This document shows, piece by piece, positions 1-6,579 of a DNA stretch of 20,721 bases (position 1 is its first letter; every line of letters begins with the position of its first letter). Origin of the DNA: an uncultured Eubacteriales bacterium (GTDB taxonomy: Bacteria; Bacillota; Clostridia; HGM11514); contig CABUMF010000036.1 in assembly GCA_902492655.1 (NCBI GenBank), forward strand, positions 1 to 20,721. The letters are read 5' to 3'. Under the pieces are notes generated by a model. The model made no database searches and was not told the origin of the DNA. It saw nothing but the letters and a program-made list of their open reading frames with translations. The translations under genes were made by a program, and so were the position numbers.

Positions 1-49
1 GATGATACTTGGCTGGTGACGGCCCGGGAAAGTAAGTAGCTGCCGGATC
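1..49 (+). rRNA. rrf: 5S ribosomal RNA, 3' end (partial)
   Basis: The first ~49 bases match the conserved 3' half of bacterial 5S rRNA: GATGATACTTGGC, then the loop segment GGCCCGGGAAAGTA, then the terminal stem strand GCTGCCGGATC. The 5' half lies outside the window. tRNA genes follow within about 15 bases, the usual arrangement at the end of a clostridial rRNA operon. The exact 3' end is uncertain by a few bases because the pairing 5' strand is not visible. Confidence 0.9.
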
Positions 50-64
50 TGTTCTGAAATATAT

Positions 65-137
65 TCCTCGTTAGCTCAGTCGGTAGAGCATCTGACTGTT
101 AATCAGAGGGTCGTTGGTTCAAGTCCAACACGAGGAG
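65..137 (+). tRNA. tRNA-Asn (GTT)
   Basis: This is a complete cloverleaf. The acceptor stem TCCTCGT (65-71) pairs with ACGAGGA (130-136), with discriminator G137. The D arm (TAGCTCAGTCGGTAGAGCA), the anticodon stem-loop CTGACTGTTAATCAG with anticodon GTT, and the T loop GGTTCAAGTCC are all present. CCA is not encoded. It is the first of three tRNA genes behind the 5S rRNA and is probably cotranscribed with it. Confidence 0.97.
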
Positions 138-143
138 CTTTAT

Positions 144-215
144 GGCCCGTTGGTCAAGCGGTTAAGACACCGCCCTTTCACGGCGATAACGGGGGTTCGA
201 TTCCCCCACGGGTCA
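144..215 (+). tRNA. tRNA-Glu (TTC)
   Basis: The acceptor stem GGCCCGT (144-150) pairs with ACGGGTC (208-214), including one G-T pair, with discriminator A215. The anticodon loop CCTTTCACGG carries TTC and the T arm is GGGGGTTCGATTCCCCC. CCA is not encoded. Only six bases separate it from tRNA-Asn, so the two are processed from one transcript. Confidence 0.97.
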
Positions 216-216
216 T

Positions 217-247
217 TTTACCCGACTTTTAACTGAGTCGGGTAAAA
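217..247 (+). terminator. Hairpin between tRNA-Glu and tRNA(CAT)
   Basis: TTTACCCGACT (217-227) pairs with AGTCGGGTAAA (236-246). The short T run at 249-254 follows after AC, so this may be a leaky intrinsic terminator or a processing hairpin between tRNA genes. No separate promoter is evident for the next tRNA, which argues for at least some read-through. Confidence 0.55.
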
Positions 248-254
248 ACTTTTT

Positions 255-328
255 GGGCCTTTAGCTCAGTTGGTTAGAGCAACCGGCTCATAACCGGTTG
301 GTCCGGGGTTCGAGTCCCTGAAGGCCCA
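255..328 (+). tRNA. tRNA with CAT anticodon (probably elongator Met)
   Basis: The acceptor stem GGGCCTT (255-261) pairs with AAGGCCC (321-327), with discriminator A328. The anticodon stem CCGG-CTCATAA-CCGG has anticodon CAT and the T arm contains GGTTCGAGTCC. The paired acceptor end (G1-C72) rules out the formyl-initiator type. A CAT anticodon can also belong to tRNA-Ile2, read as AUA after lysidine modification. The anticodon stem looks like clostridial elongator tRNA-Met, but the isotype is not certain. CCA is not encoded. Confidence 0.93.
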
Positions 329-339
329 TAACTTATATT

Positions 340-374
340 GGACAATATAGATACTGTCTATATTGTCCTTTTTT
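340..374 (+). terminator. Intrinsic terminator of the rRNA/tRNA operon
   Basis: A perfect 12-bp stem, GGACAATATAGA (340-351) with TCTATATTGTCC (357-368), has a 5-base loop and is followed by six T residues (369-374). It lies 12 bases after the last tRNA and closes the stable-RNA operon. Confidence 0.93.
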
Positions 375-538
375 ATGCGATTTTTCAGCATTTTCTGTTA
401 CATAGATAAGCTGTATCTAACCGTTCTCTCCGCTCGATGCTCTACAAATCGGGCTTCCTGCCTGCAGAAAATACTTGGAATATATTAGCATTTAAGAACT
501 GAATTTGAGGTTTTCGTGAAATTAAGGATTGCATCATT
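375..538. other. Non-coding spacer, nothing recognised
   Basis: This stretch lies between the tRNA operon terminator and the stop codon of the araC remnant on the minus strand. I see no convincing gene, RNA structure or promoter in it. It is the original downstream flank of the interrupted araC gene. Confidence 0.5.
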
Positions 539-754
539 TTATTTATCGTTCATATGTATATTAAAATACATATTTCTAAATTTCGAGGGGCTTTTTCCTT
601 CGTGATATTTGAAGAATTTTATAAAATGATTTTCATTTTCAAATTCTGCTTGTGCCGATATTTCTTTAACAGACATATTTGTTGTCAGAAGTAGATTCTG
701 CGCGTATTTCATTCTTACGGAGGAAATGTATTCCTTCATTCCTATACCGAATAT
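539..754 (-). pseudogene. AraC-family regulator, C-terminal fragment (interrupted gene)
   Basis: The reading frame encodes the second half of an AraC/XylS DNA-binding domain. From the breakpoint it reads IFGIGMKEYISSVRMKYAQ, then the second helix-turn-helix (SVKEISAQAEFENENHFIKF) and the family signature end GKSPSKFRN, and stops at 539. The first helix-turn-helix and everything upstream are missing here. They lie 9 kb away at ~9799-10133 on the same strand, and joining the two pieces at the shared AATAT gives one continuous frame (ISKLFNNIF + GIGMKEY). The fragment stays open back to 802, just behind the integrase stop, but the sequence above ~755 is element DNA. An internal ATG at 739 could start a 66-residue peptide, but function is unlikely. 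Family assignment is confident; the join is inferred from the sequence. Confidence 0.88.
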
Positions 755-758
755 TTTC
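745..758. other. attL: left element/chromosome junction
   Basis: Homology to AraC ends here on the minus strand, at codons ATA TTC. The sequence GAATATTTTC contains AATAT (750-754), which is shared with the other junction at 9799-9803. The large serine integrase gene ends only about 50 bp away, the usual position of such a gene next to its attachment site. The core is very short, so the crossover position is known only to within a few bases. Confidence 0.7.
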
Positions 759-802
759 TTTAATATGTTTATAGTTTCAATGGTATAAGAATAAAATAAA
801 AA

Positions 803-2503
803 TTATAGCTTCCATGCTGTATCACTCATTGCTTCTTCCAGTTGTATTCTAATATCCGTTGGCATAATATGCTTATGTTTAAGCAGTAGTTTATTAGCCT
901 CCGTATAAAATTTATAGTGTATTTTCAATGCCTTATTTTCTGTAACAACAATATAGTCTATTTCATCAAGAATTTCTTTTCTCGATTTGCTTACGCTATC
1001 CGCATTATTAAGCATTTCTGAATACATTTTCTCCATTTCATTAAATTTTGCTTTCGTTGCTTCTATATCGTCAATATCTTTCTGTAATTCCTCAATCGGT
1101 TTTGCTAAATAGTTTAACCTATCACGTATTTCGTCTTCCTGTTTCTTCAATGGAGCTACCTTTATGTCTAATTCTTCCGTACTGAAGTTTTCGTCTCCAT
1201 ACAAATCAAGGAATCTATCTTTTTTTGCTAAAACTTTCTCTAATTCTTGTTGAATTTGCTGTATTTCTTCAAAATTTTGTCTGCTCATACGTGCCATAAG
1301 CTTTACAACTAAAGCATCTAAAATCAAATAACTGTAACTGCATTTTTGCCATGCTGCAAATAAAAACTGTGCATTTGACAGCCGTAAGTCAAGCTCTGTT
1401 TCATATATATTAGGGTTATTGCACAGCATTACTCTGTTGCCGTTTTCATCATAATGCATTGCGCGCTTTGTCTTACAAGTGTAGTTTCTCACACGACGTC
1501 CATAAGTTGCCAAATAATCACTATTGCTTGCTGTATATTGCGCACCGCAGCAACCGCATATTATTTTTCCTGCGTAGTCTGTCTTGCCTGAATATTTACC
1601 TTTTAATGTTTTATGCTGTATTCGGCTGTTTAGTATTTGCTGTGCTTTTTCAAAAGTCTCAACATCAATAATTGCAGGTATTCTGTCTGTTTCAAATACT
1701 ACTGCATTATCGTTTTCTACTCTGTTATGTTTATTAAATACAAGTCCTTCTGTATATTTTTTTCTTACTGCCCGTCCTGTATATGCTTGGTTTGTTATTA
1801 TTAGCCGTAAACCGCGCCCCGAAAAATTTTTGCCGTTTCGTGTCTTTATATTATTTTGATTTAAGTAATTTTCTATTCTATATAACCCATACCCTTTATT
1901 TACATAAAAATCAAATATAAGCCTTACAATTTCAGCTTCGCTTTCTATAATTTCAAGTCTATTTTCAGGTTTGGGATAATACTTATAACCAAATAAATGT
2001 CCGTTTGAATGTATAACACCTTTTTTAATGCCCTCGTCAATGCCAAACAGCACTTTTTTGCTTTTATCTCTACTTTCACGTTCATCAAAAGTCAAAAATA
2101 TTTGTATATATGTTATGTCCTCTGGATTTTCTGTACTTTTGTCTAAATCCAAAAAATGCACATATACATTATTCTTTGCCAATGCTTTCAGTATCACGTC
2201 AGCTGACACATTCCTTGCAAAACGGCTTGTATTTTTCGTTACTATAATGTCAAATTTAGGCTCGCTAACTATTTTTTAGCCATCGTTTACATCTAACCCT
2301 GCGTCTGTCAACATACGGTTAAAATCAGGGCGTTTTTTCAATGTAGTACCTGTTATACCCCTATCCGCATACAGCCCATAAAACAAATAATCTGGATTGT
2401 TCTTATATTCACGTTCAAAATAATTCTTTTGATTTTCAAATGAATTTTCCTGGTCATCACTTTTTGTACTTACTCGGCAATAAGCCGCAACTCGTTTCTT
2501 CAT
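803..2503 (-). pseudogene. Large serine recombinase (integrase), interrupted by an in-frame TAA
   Basis: Codons 1-75 (from 2503) encode the start of the catalytic domain, with YCRVSTKSDDQ carrying the nucleophile Ser12. A TAA at 2276-2278 then interrupts the frame, which resumes without any shift: KIVSEPKFDIIVTKNTSRFARN contains the catalytic arginine region. The rest is normal for the family: a recombinase domain (GHLFGYKYYPKPENR), a zinc ribbon with the pair CGCC and a later Cys in CNNPN, and a long coiled coil near residues 400-500. Total length is about 566 codons, as expected for a full-length integrase. A good binding site, AAAGGAG, precedes the ATG. The gene would integrate and excise the element at att sites. 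With the stop, the first piece has Ser12 but no DNA-binding parts and the second lacks the nucleophile, so it is probably inactive. A single base change (for example AAA to TAA) explains it. Confidence 0.92.
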
Positions 2504-2534
2504 AACTGTATGCTCCTTTGTAACTCAACGCTTG

Positions 2535-3176
2535 CTATATAATTATTGTTTCTTTTTCCTCATTTGCAAATTTATAAAATGTATTCGGTCTCAAATTCAA
2601 TATTTCCATAGCTTTAACGGCTGTAATTTCTTTGTTGACCCACCTTGCATAAACTTCATTCCAATTATCGGGTTTTACTGCCTTAGGTCTTCCTGTCGGT
2701 CTGCCCGTCTTAGTCGACACCCTTTTTCCGTCTACTATCGGCATAACGTCTATGCCCTCACGCTGTCTTTTGCGTATGTTTTCACGCTCTTTTTCTGCCG
2801 TATAACAAAGTATCTGTAAAACCAAATCCGCTATAAATCGTCTGTCTAAGTTTTCTGTCGCCGTGCTTGTATCTAACAGTGGCATATCTAAAATCTTTAC
2901 ATCCGCCTTAATATTTTGTGTTATATACTGCCATTCTTTTTGAATTTCTATATAATTTCGCCCCAAACGGTCTAAAGAAGCAACAACGACCAAATCACCC
3001 TCGCGTAATCTGCCGAGCATTGCTCTGTATTGCTCACGGTCAAAATCTTTACCGCTTTTTTTGTCAATGTAAATATTTCGTTCGTCAACGCCTGCTTTTC
3101 TCAGTTCCTCAAGCTGACGTTCCTCGTTTTGGTCTGCACTTGAAATTCTGACATATCCAAAAACCATATTATTCAT
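2535..3176 (-). CDS. Small serine recombinase (resolvase/invertase family)
   Basis: This 213-residue protein has the resolvase catalytic domain. YVRISSADQNEERQLEEL at the N-terminus contains the nucleophilic serine, VVASLDRLGRN carries the catalytic arginines, and FIADLVLQILCYTAEKERENIRKRQREGI is the long dimer helix. The C-terminal part (ITAVKAMEILNLRPNTFYKF) is a small helix-turn-helix that binds DNA. Length and order are complete for the Tn3/Gin-type group. The start ATG has AAGGAAG about 10 bases upstream. It is the first gene after a consensus promoter (3212-3240) and lies 31 bp upstream of the large integrase, so the two recombinases form one operon. It may resolve multimers of the circular form, help excision or invert DNA; no inverted res-like sites were recognised, so the role is open. 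Confidence 0.93.
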   Translation of the reverse strand: MNNMVFGYVRISSADQNEERQLEELRKAGVDERNIYIDKKSGKDFDREQYRAMLGRLREGDLVVVASLDRLGRNYIEIQKEWQYITQNIKADVKILDMPLLDTSTATENLDRRFIADLVLQILCYTAEKERENIRKRQREGIDVMPIVDGKRVSTKTGRPTGRPKAVKPDNWNEVYARWVNKEITAVKAMEILNLRPNTFYKFANEEKETIII

Positions 3177-3211
3177 TCTCTGAACACTTCCTTTATTTAC
3201 CTTGTGTATAT

Positions 3212-3240
3212 ATTATAAGATATTCATTTGTAAAAGTCAA
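3212..3240 (-). promoter_or_regulatory. Consensus sigma-A promoter for the recombinase operon
   Basis: Read on the minus strand: TTGACT (3240-3235), a 17-bp spacer, then TATAAT (3217-3212). The start codon of the resolvase is 36 bp downstream. Both hexamers and the spacing are near-perfect, so a strong vegetative promoter drives resolvase and integrase. Confidence 0.88.
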
Positions 3241-3295
3241 CCGGTCTTTATAAATATTTAATAATTATTTTCATATCTTTACAAACGTTATTTTC

Positions 3296-3457
3296 TTAAT
3301 GTATAATTGCTGTTTGAATCATTGTTTTAAGTGTACTTTTATAAACGGCAGTTACAAAATATTCTTTTTCAGAGTTATTGCTATACTTTAGATACCCTCT
3401 CTTTTTATATATTACTGTGCAAACCTTTAAAATAATGTTATACAAGGTTCTAATCAT
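3296..3457 (-). CDS. Micro-ORF B, sharing a peptide motif with micro-ORF A
   Basis: This is a 53-codon minus-strand frame (ATG at 3457, TAA at 3296-3298), open upstream to a TAG near 3507. Its centre reads RGYLKYSNNSEKEYF. The ten residues RGYLKYSNNS match RGHLKYSDNS of micro-ORF A at 7190-7300. Three codons are identical, five differ silently and two differ conservatively (Y/H and N/D), the pattern left by selection on a protein. No convincing ribosome binding site precedes the ATG, and the sequences on either side of the motif differ between the two copies. It may be a real small protein, or remnants of two copies of a longer lost gene. It lies about 100 bp downstream of the terminator at 3553-3580. 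Function unknown. Confidence 0.4.
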   Translation of the reverse strand: MIRTLYNIILKVCTVIYKKRGYLKYSNNSEKEYFVTAVYKSTLKTMIQTAIIH

Positions 3458-3552
3458 TTGCAGTATTATTCTTCTGATACTGCCACAAAACTTCCATATC
3501 GCCTAAATATCAGCCGTTCACAATATAATGCAATACTCGCATATTAACGCAT

Positions 3553-3580
3553 AAAAAAAGCCGCCCTCAACGGACGGCTT
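3553..3580 (-). terminator. Intrinsic terminator behind the 142-residue ORF
   Basis: On the minus strand AAGCCGTCC (3580-3572) pairs with GGCGGCTT, with one mismatch, and is followed by a run of seven T residues (complement of 3553-3559). It lies 60 bp downstream of the stop at 3640 and separates the cargo genes from the micro-ORF and recombinase operon. Confidence 0.85.
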
Positions 3581-3639
3581 AAACACTTCTTGATATTTAA
3601 TTGCTGATTTCACGGGATTTTAAATTATAGAAATAACTC

Positions 3640-4068
3640 TCAACTCTTACAATTCAGTTTATCAGCATATTTTCTAAGTTTTTTTCTGCACTCTATTAAC
3701 GGAATCAAAATATTATCAGGTTGCATGTCAAACCTTTGAAAAAGTGCAATCATTCTTTTAAGTTCTTCCATGGTATCACATACACAATGTATTTCTTCTG
3801 TCTTTTTTCTGTCAGCGCCTTCTGACATAAATTCTTCTGGCGTTCCGCTGAAATAAACAATAGCATTATTCTCGTCTTGCAAATCATCAAGTAAACAGCC
3901 TAAAAGCAAACGAGCGGTTTCCAGCTTTTTTTGCTGTCCTTCATCATCACCAATATAATGTTTTGCGTCCGTTAGCACGTCTATAATTTCGTTAACTTGT
4001 CCGCTTACATTCACTACATTAGACTGGGTTTCTTGTTCGGGTGCACTGTTTTCCATAAGAATTCTCAT
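3640..4068 (-). CDS. Hypothetical protein, 142 residues
   Basis: I do not recognise a family. The protein is acidic and mostly helical by composition. It opens with a Gln/Glu/Asn-rich stretch (MENSAPEQETQSN), then VNEIIDVLTDAKHYI, a hydrophobic helix ARLLLGCLLDDLQ, a middle part with GTPEEFMSEG, and a basic C-terminus (ECRKKLRKYADKLNCKS). There is no signal peptide or membrane segment. The ATG at 4068 has GAAAGG about 11 bases upstream; the in-frame ATG at 4056 is a possible alternative. It is followed by its own terminator at 3553-3580, and a hairpin at 4102-4133 lies between it and the upstream gene, so it may be transcribed separately. It could be an accessory or regulatory protein of the element; no function is claimed. 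Confidence 0.75.
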   Translation of the reverse strand: MRILMENSAPEQETQSNVVNVSGQVNEIIDVLTDAKHYIGDDEGQQKKLETARLLLGCLLDDLQDENNAIVYFSGTPEEFMSEGADRKKTEEIHCVCDTMEELKRMIALFQRFDMQPDNILIPLIECRKKLRKYADKLNCKS

Positions 4069-4101
4069 GATTAATCATACCTTTCTGTTTTATGATGTGA
4101 G

Positions 4102-4133
4102 AAAAGGAACCTACTAAAAAGCAAGTTCCTTTT
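4102..4133 (-). terminator. Hairpin between the HAD-like gene and the 142-residue ORF
   Basis: AAAAGGAAC (4102-4110) and GTTCCTTTT (4125-4133) form a perfect 9-bp stem with a 14-base loop. The Ts are part of the stem and no long T run follows on either strand, so it would be a weak bidirectional terminator or an mRNA-stabilising stem. Confidence 0.55.
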
Positions 4134-4184
4134 CATTATTATCGTATATAGTTTTTATTTATGTATTTCAATTCTGCAATAAAT

Positions 4185-4415
4185 TCAATTATTATTGAAT
4201 ATTTTAGAAATTCGTCTAATATTAAATCGCCGCAGAGAGCTTACGGCGATTTCTAAATCATAATTATTTCTACAAGTCCATAAAATCCATTTGCTCTCAG
4301 GATATTTATGTTGTAAATAAATTATTTTGTTGATTAATTTAATATTAAAGTTATTATCTATACCGGGATAGTTTCCTAAATATAATGTGTTGTCAAAGTC
4401 AATTGCGAATATCAT
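4185..4415 (-). CDS. HAD-superfamily-like protein, short or truncated
   Basis: The 76-residue product begins MIFAIDFDNTLYLGNYPG, with the aspartates D6 and D8 of the HAD motif I (DxDxT). It continues with SKWILWTCRNNYDLEIAV, matching motif II (hydrophobic strand ending in Thr) of small HAD-like proteins. The end, RRFNIRRISKIFNNN, stops before motifs III and IV, which related proteins of about 120 residues usually carry as a later DD or GDxxxD. The frame therefore looks cut short, and the AT-rich stretch after the stop (4140-4184) offers no obvious continuation. The ATG lies 5 bp after the SLH gene stop, with only a weak binding site, so it depends on SLH transcription and perhaps on coupled translation. 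Phosphatase activity is doubtful without motifs III and IV. Confidence 0.65.
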   Translation of the reverse strand: MIFAIDFDNTLYLGNYPGIDNNFNIKLINKIIYLQHKYPESKWILWTCRNNYDLEIAVSSLRRFNIRRISKIFNNN

Positions 4416-4420
4416 TTTTC

Positions 4421-6175
4421 TTATTTATTTTCTGAAATCATTCTAAATGCTTTTGATGTTGTGTCGTAGAAGATGATGTTTTCGTCTCCTTTGAGATACA
4501 ATTTGTCTTTTGTTGCCCAACGGTCACTATCCATTTTATAAACACCGCCTATATTATTTAAATTTAACGGCTGCTTATCGTTAACTGCAATGTCATTGGA
4601 TTTTATTTCTCTAAGGTGTTTACCATAAAAATTGTAAATTTCAATATCTTCACCAGTGTTAATAACTATGCGATTATCACTAACTGCAACATTTCTACCA
4701 TTTGCTTCCCCAATGCGAGCGTTTTCTGAATAATCATACTTAGAAACAACTGATCCACTCATACCCCAAGCGCAATCATAATCACTCCACCAATTATCAA
4801 CAGCATAAATTCCATCATTACTTTCATATACACTAGACACCGTATGGAATGTTCTTCCGCCAGCTCCAACCGATATTGTTATATCTCCCTTAACATCAAA
4901 AGTTTCTCCATCTAAAACACCTCCGTAAATATCAACAACATCTCCATTTTGCAATACGTTAACAACATAATTATTTGCTCTGCCATTCCCCATATATTCA
5001 AATGAAAAGTTATCGGTTAGGGTGTTCACAATACCTTCTTTGATTTCAACAAGCATATAATTCCTTATGCTATTTTGAGGATTAACAACACCATAATTTC
5101 CAGTAGCTAAAATTCTATCATTACAACTATCATAAGCAATGCTAGTAATTTTAAAATTGCTTAAAGTCATTTTTTCATTATCTATTGTAAAATCATCACT
5201 TTCAATAATTGTTTCTTTTTCATGTGTATCAATATTGACTTTGAAAATACTGTTGTTTTCAGCATAATAAATATCGTTATTATATTTTGCGTGAAGCAAA
5301 GGACTGCTTACATTAGCTTTAACAATTGTATCAACTTTATAGGGTTTTACTTCAATTTCAGGTTCAGGTTCAATATCAGGCTCGGGAGTTGGTTCTTCTG
5401 TATGAACGGACTCTTCTATTTGCTCATTATTGTTTTTCTGTTCTTCCTTATCAGTGTTTGTTTCTTTTGGTTTTTCTGTAGGCTCAGGAGTTACTGTGGA
5501 GGTAGTATTACTTACAGGAGTATTAGGCGTATCAACTACTTTATTATTACTGCCAGATTGAAAAGCTTTCCACAACAGAGTTGCTGCTTCAGCTCTTGTT
5601 AATGTATCTTGTCCTCTGAATGTGTTATCTTCAAAACCGCTAATTAAATTGTTTTGTATTGCGACTGCGACATATGCTTTTAAGCTATTTGAAACAGAAT
5701 TTGTATCTTTGAATTGACTTAAATAAGAATAATCAACGTTGTTAATATCATAACCTTTTAATTTTACTAAACTAACAGTTACATCCTCACGTACTGCGGC
5801 TTGGTCTGGTTTAAAAGTACCATCTGTATATGCAGCTAAATAATTTTTAGCTGTGTTGACATATATATTTGCCCAATGATTTTTCATATCTGTGAAATAA
5901 ACATTGTTATCACTTGTCGGCAATCCTGCCGCTAATACCATTATTTTTGCCCACTCGGCACGTGTTACCGTAGCATCAGGTTTAAAGCTACCATCTTCAT
6001 AGCCCGCAAGAACACCTTTATTTACTAATTCTGCTATATAATTAAATGCCCAATGGTCTTTTGGTACGTCCCAGAATTTTTGTGGATAATCTTTCTGCGA
6101 TACATCTGCCGCAAACACGCTTACCGCCGTAAGCATCATTGTTACTGTCAGGATAAAACTGATAATTTTTTTCAT
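4421..6175 (-). CDS. S-layer-homology (SLH) surface protein with C-terminal propeller-like domain
   Basis: The 584-residue product starts with a signal peptide (MKKIISFILTVTMMLTAVSVFA, cut before ADVSQ near residue 22). Three SLH repeats follow at about 34-85, 90-145 and 150-205: FWDVPKDHWAFNYI with GYEDGSFKPDATVTRAE, YFTDMKNHWANIYV with YTDGTFKPD, and GFEDNTFRGQDTLTRAE. The TRAE motif that contacts pyruvylated wall polymer is intact in repeats 1 and 3 and altered (VRED) in repeat 2. A Pro/Thr/Glu-rich linker (~207-283) leads to a ~300-residue domain of short beta strands (HAKYNNDIYYAENNSIFKVN, NDGIYAVDNWWSDYD, DNRIVINTGEDIEIY) that suggests a beta-propeller or sensor-like fold. It should sit on the outer cell wall. 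AAAGGAG precedes the start. The XRE regulator ends only 42 bp upstream with no terminator between, so both are probably one transcript. It is cargo of the element; the ligand is unknown. Confidence 0.9.
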   Translation of the reverse strand: MKKIISFILTVTMMLTAVSVFAADVSQKDYPQKFWDVPKDHWAFNYIAELVNKGVLAGYEDGSFKPDATVTRAEWAKIMVLAAGLPTSDNNVYFTDMKNHWANIYVNTAKNYLAAYTDGTFKPDQAAVREDVTVSLVKLKGYDINNVDYSYLSQFKDTNSVSNSLKAYVAVAIQNNLISGFEDNTFRGQDTLTRAEAATLLWKAFQSGSNNKVVDTPNTPVSNTTSTVTPEPTEKPKETNTDKEEQKNNNEQIEESVHTEEPTPEPDIEPEPEIEVKPYKVDTIVKANVSSPLLHAKYNNDIYYAENNSIFKVNIDTHEKETIIESDDFTIDNEKMTLSNFKITSIAYDSCNDRILATGNYGVVNPQNSIRNYMLVEIKEGIVNTLTDNFSFEYMGNGRANNYVVNVLQNGDVVDIYGGVLDGETFDVKGDITISVGAGGRTFHTVSSVYESNDGIYAVDNWWSDYDCAWGMSGSVVSKYDYSENARIGEANGRNVAVSDNRIVINTGEDIEIYNFYGKHLREIKSNDIAVNDKQPLNLNNIGGVYKMDSDRWATKDKLYLKGDENIIFYDTTSKAFRMISENK

Positions 6176-6217
6176 GGTAATAAATCTCCTTTACTTATTA
6201 AATATGTATTTATTATC

Positions 6218-6430
6218 CTACGCACTCTCTACACCGTGAAATTCAATAAAAGTTTCCGGACTGACATTCAACGCATAGCAAATTGCCCTTAAGTCCTCAG
6301 CATAAAGTTTGCGTCGACCTTGCATAATTGCGTTAAATGTCACCTGTGAAATTCCACACTTTTCCGCAACAAATGCTTGTGTGATTCCATGGTCTTCCAG
6401 ATATTGTCTCACCTTTTGATATACAAGCAA
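6218..6430 (-). CDS. XRE/Cro-CI family regulator (70 residues, TTG start)
   Basis: This compact helix-turn-helix protein reads VRQYLEDHGITQAFVAEKCG, then ISQVTFNAIMQGRRK as the recognition helix, then AEDLRAICYALNVSPETFIEF. That is essentially a single HTH_3 domain with no extra domain, as in small Cro-like or CI-like switch proteins. The start is TTG at 6430: a perfect AGGAGG (minus strand, 6443-6438) lies 7 bases upstream and no ATG fits better. Transcription should start from the perfect promoter at 6472-6500, and the leader contains the palindrome AAATACAGTATTT (6446-6458), a likely operator for itself or its divergent partner. Downstream, 42 bp away, is the SLH gene. This protein probably controls the element and, by cotranscription, is tied to expression of the surface protein. 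Confidence 0.9.
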   Translation of the reverse strand: MLVYQKVRQYLEDHGITQAFVAEKCGISQVTFNAIMQGRRKLYAEDLRAICYALNVSPETFIEFHGVESA

Positions 6431-6445
6431 TGTAATCGCCTCCTA

Positions 6446-6554
6446 AAATACAGTATTTCTGGAATAAATATATTATATAACATATATTCTGTATTGTCAA
6501 TATTAAAATATAGATTTTCTGTATTTTTAATTGACTTTTTAAGAATTTCAGTAT
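6446..6554. promoter_or_regulatory. Operator cluster of the divergent XRE switch
   Basis: The heptamer CTGTATT recurs: direct copies within TTCTGTATT at 6487-6495 and 6517-6525, exactly 30 bp apart; one inverted copy, AATACAG, inside the perfect palindrome AAATAC-A-GTATTT at 6446-6458; and a near copy, TTCAGTAT, at 6547-6554. One copy overlaps the spacer of the minus-strand promoter, and the near copy lies in the spacer and edge of the -10 of the plus-strand promoter. This placement is what a phage-like lysogeny switch needs. Which regulator binds which site is not known. Confidence 0.7.
6472..6500 (-). promoter_or_regulatory. Perfect sigma-A promoter of the minus-strand XRE gene
   Basis: On the minus strand: TTGACA (6500-6495), exactly 17 bp, TATAAT (6477-6472). 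This is the full consensus. The spacer contains one TTCTGTATT operator copy. It would drive the XRE gene and probably the SLH and HAD-like genes behind it. Confidence 0.92.
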
Positions 6555-6559
6555 ATAAT
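6531..6559 (+). promoter_or_regulatory. Consensus sigma-A promoter of the plus-strand XRE gene
   Basis: TTGACT (6531-6536), 17-bp spacer, TATAAT (6554-6559). It points away from the minus-strand promoter; the two -35 boxes are only 30 bp apart, so one bound regulator could affect both. The spacer holds the near-operator TTCAGTAT. Confidence 0.92.
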
Positions 6560-6579
6560 TTATCATAGAGGTGATTGAT

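Noticed and set aside
65..328. The tRNA cluster as the integration site of the element
   Set aside because: Tyrosine integrases often use tRNA 3' ends, but here no tRNA end is repeated at the right boundary, the integrase is a serine type, and the split AraC gene gives a clear junction elsewhere.
2276..2278. Recoding of the integrase stop as an extra amino acid
   Set aside because: The codon is TAA, not the UGA or UAG used for selenocysteine or pyrrolysine, and TAA serves as a normal stop elsewhere in the window. A nonsense mutation is simpler.
3458..3497. A second small frame overlapping micro-ORF B, starting at ATG 3497 (MEVLWQYQKNNTAND)
   Set aside because: It looks protein-like but stops after 15 codons, with further stops beyond, and has only a weak binding site. 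It may be part of a decayed gene but cannot be supported alone.
4102..4133. A short CRISPR-like or attachment repeat
   Set aside because: The inverted repeat is a single hairpin with no second copy in the window; it fits a terminator or mRNA stem. No CRISPR array was seen anywhere.
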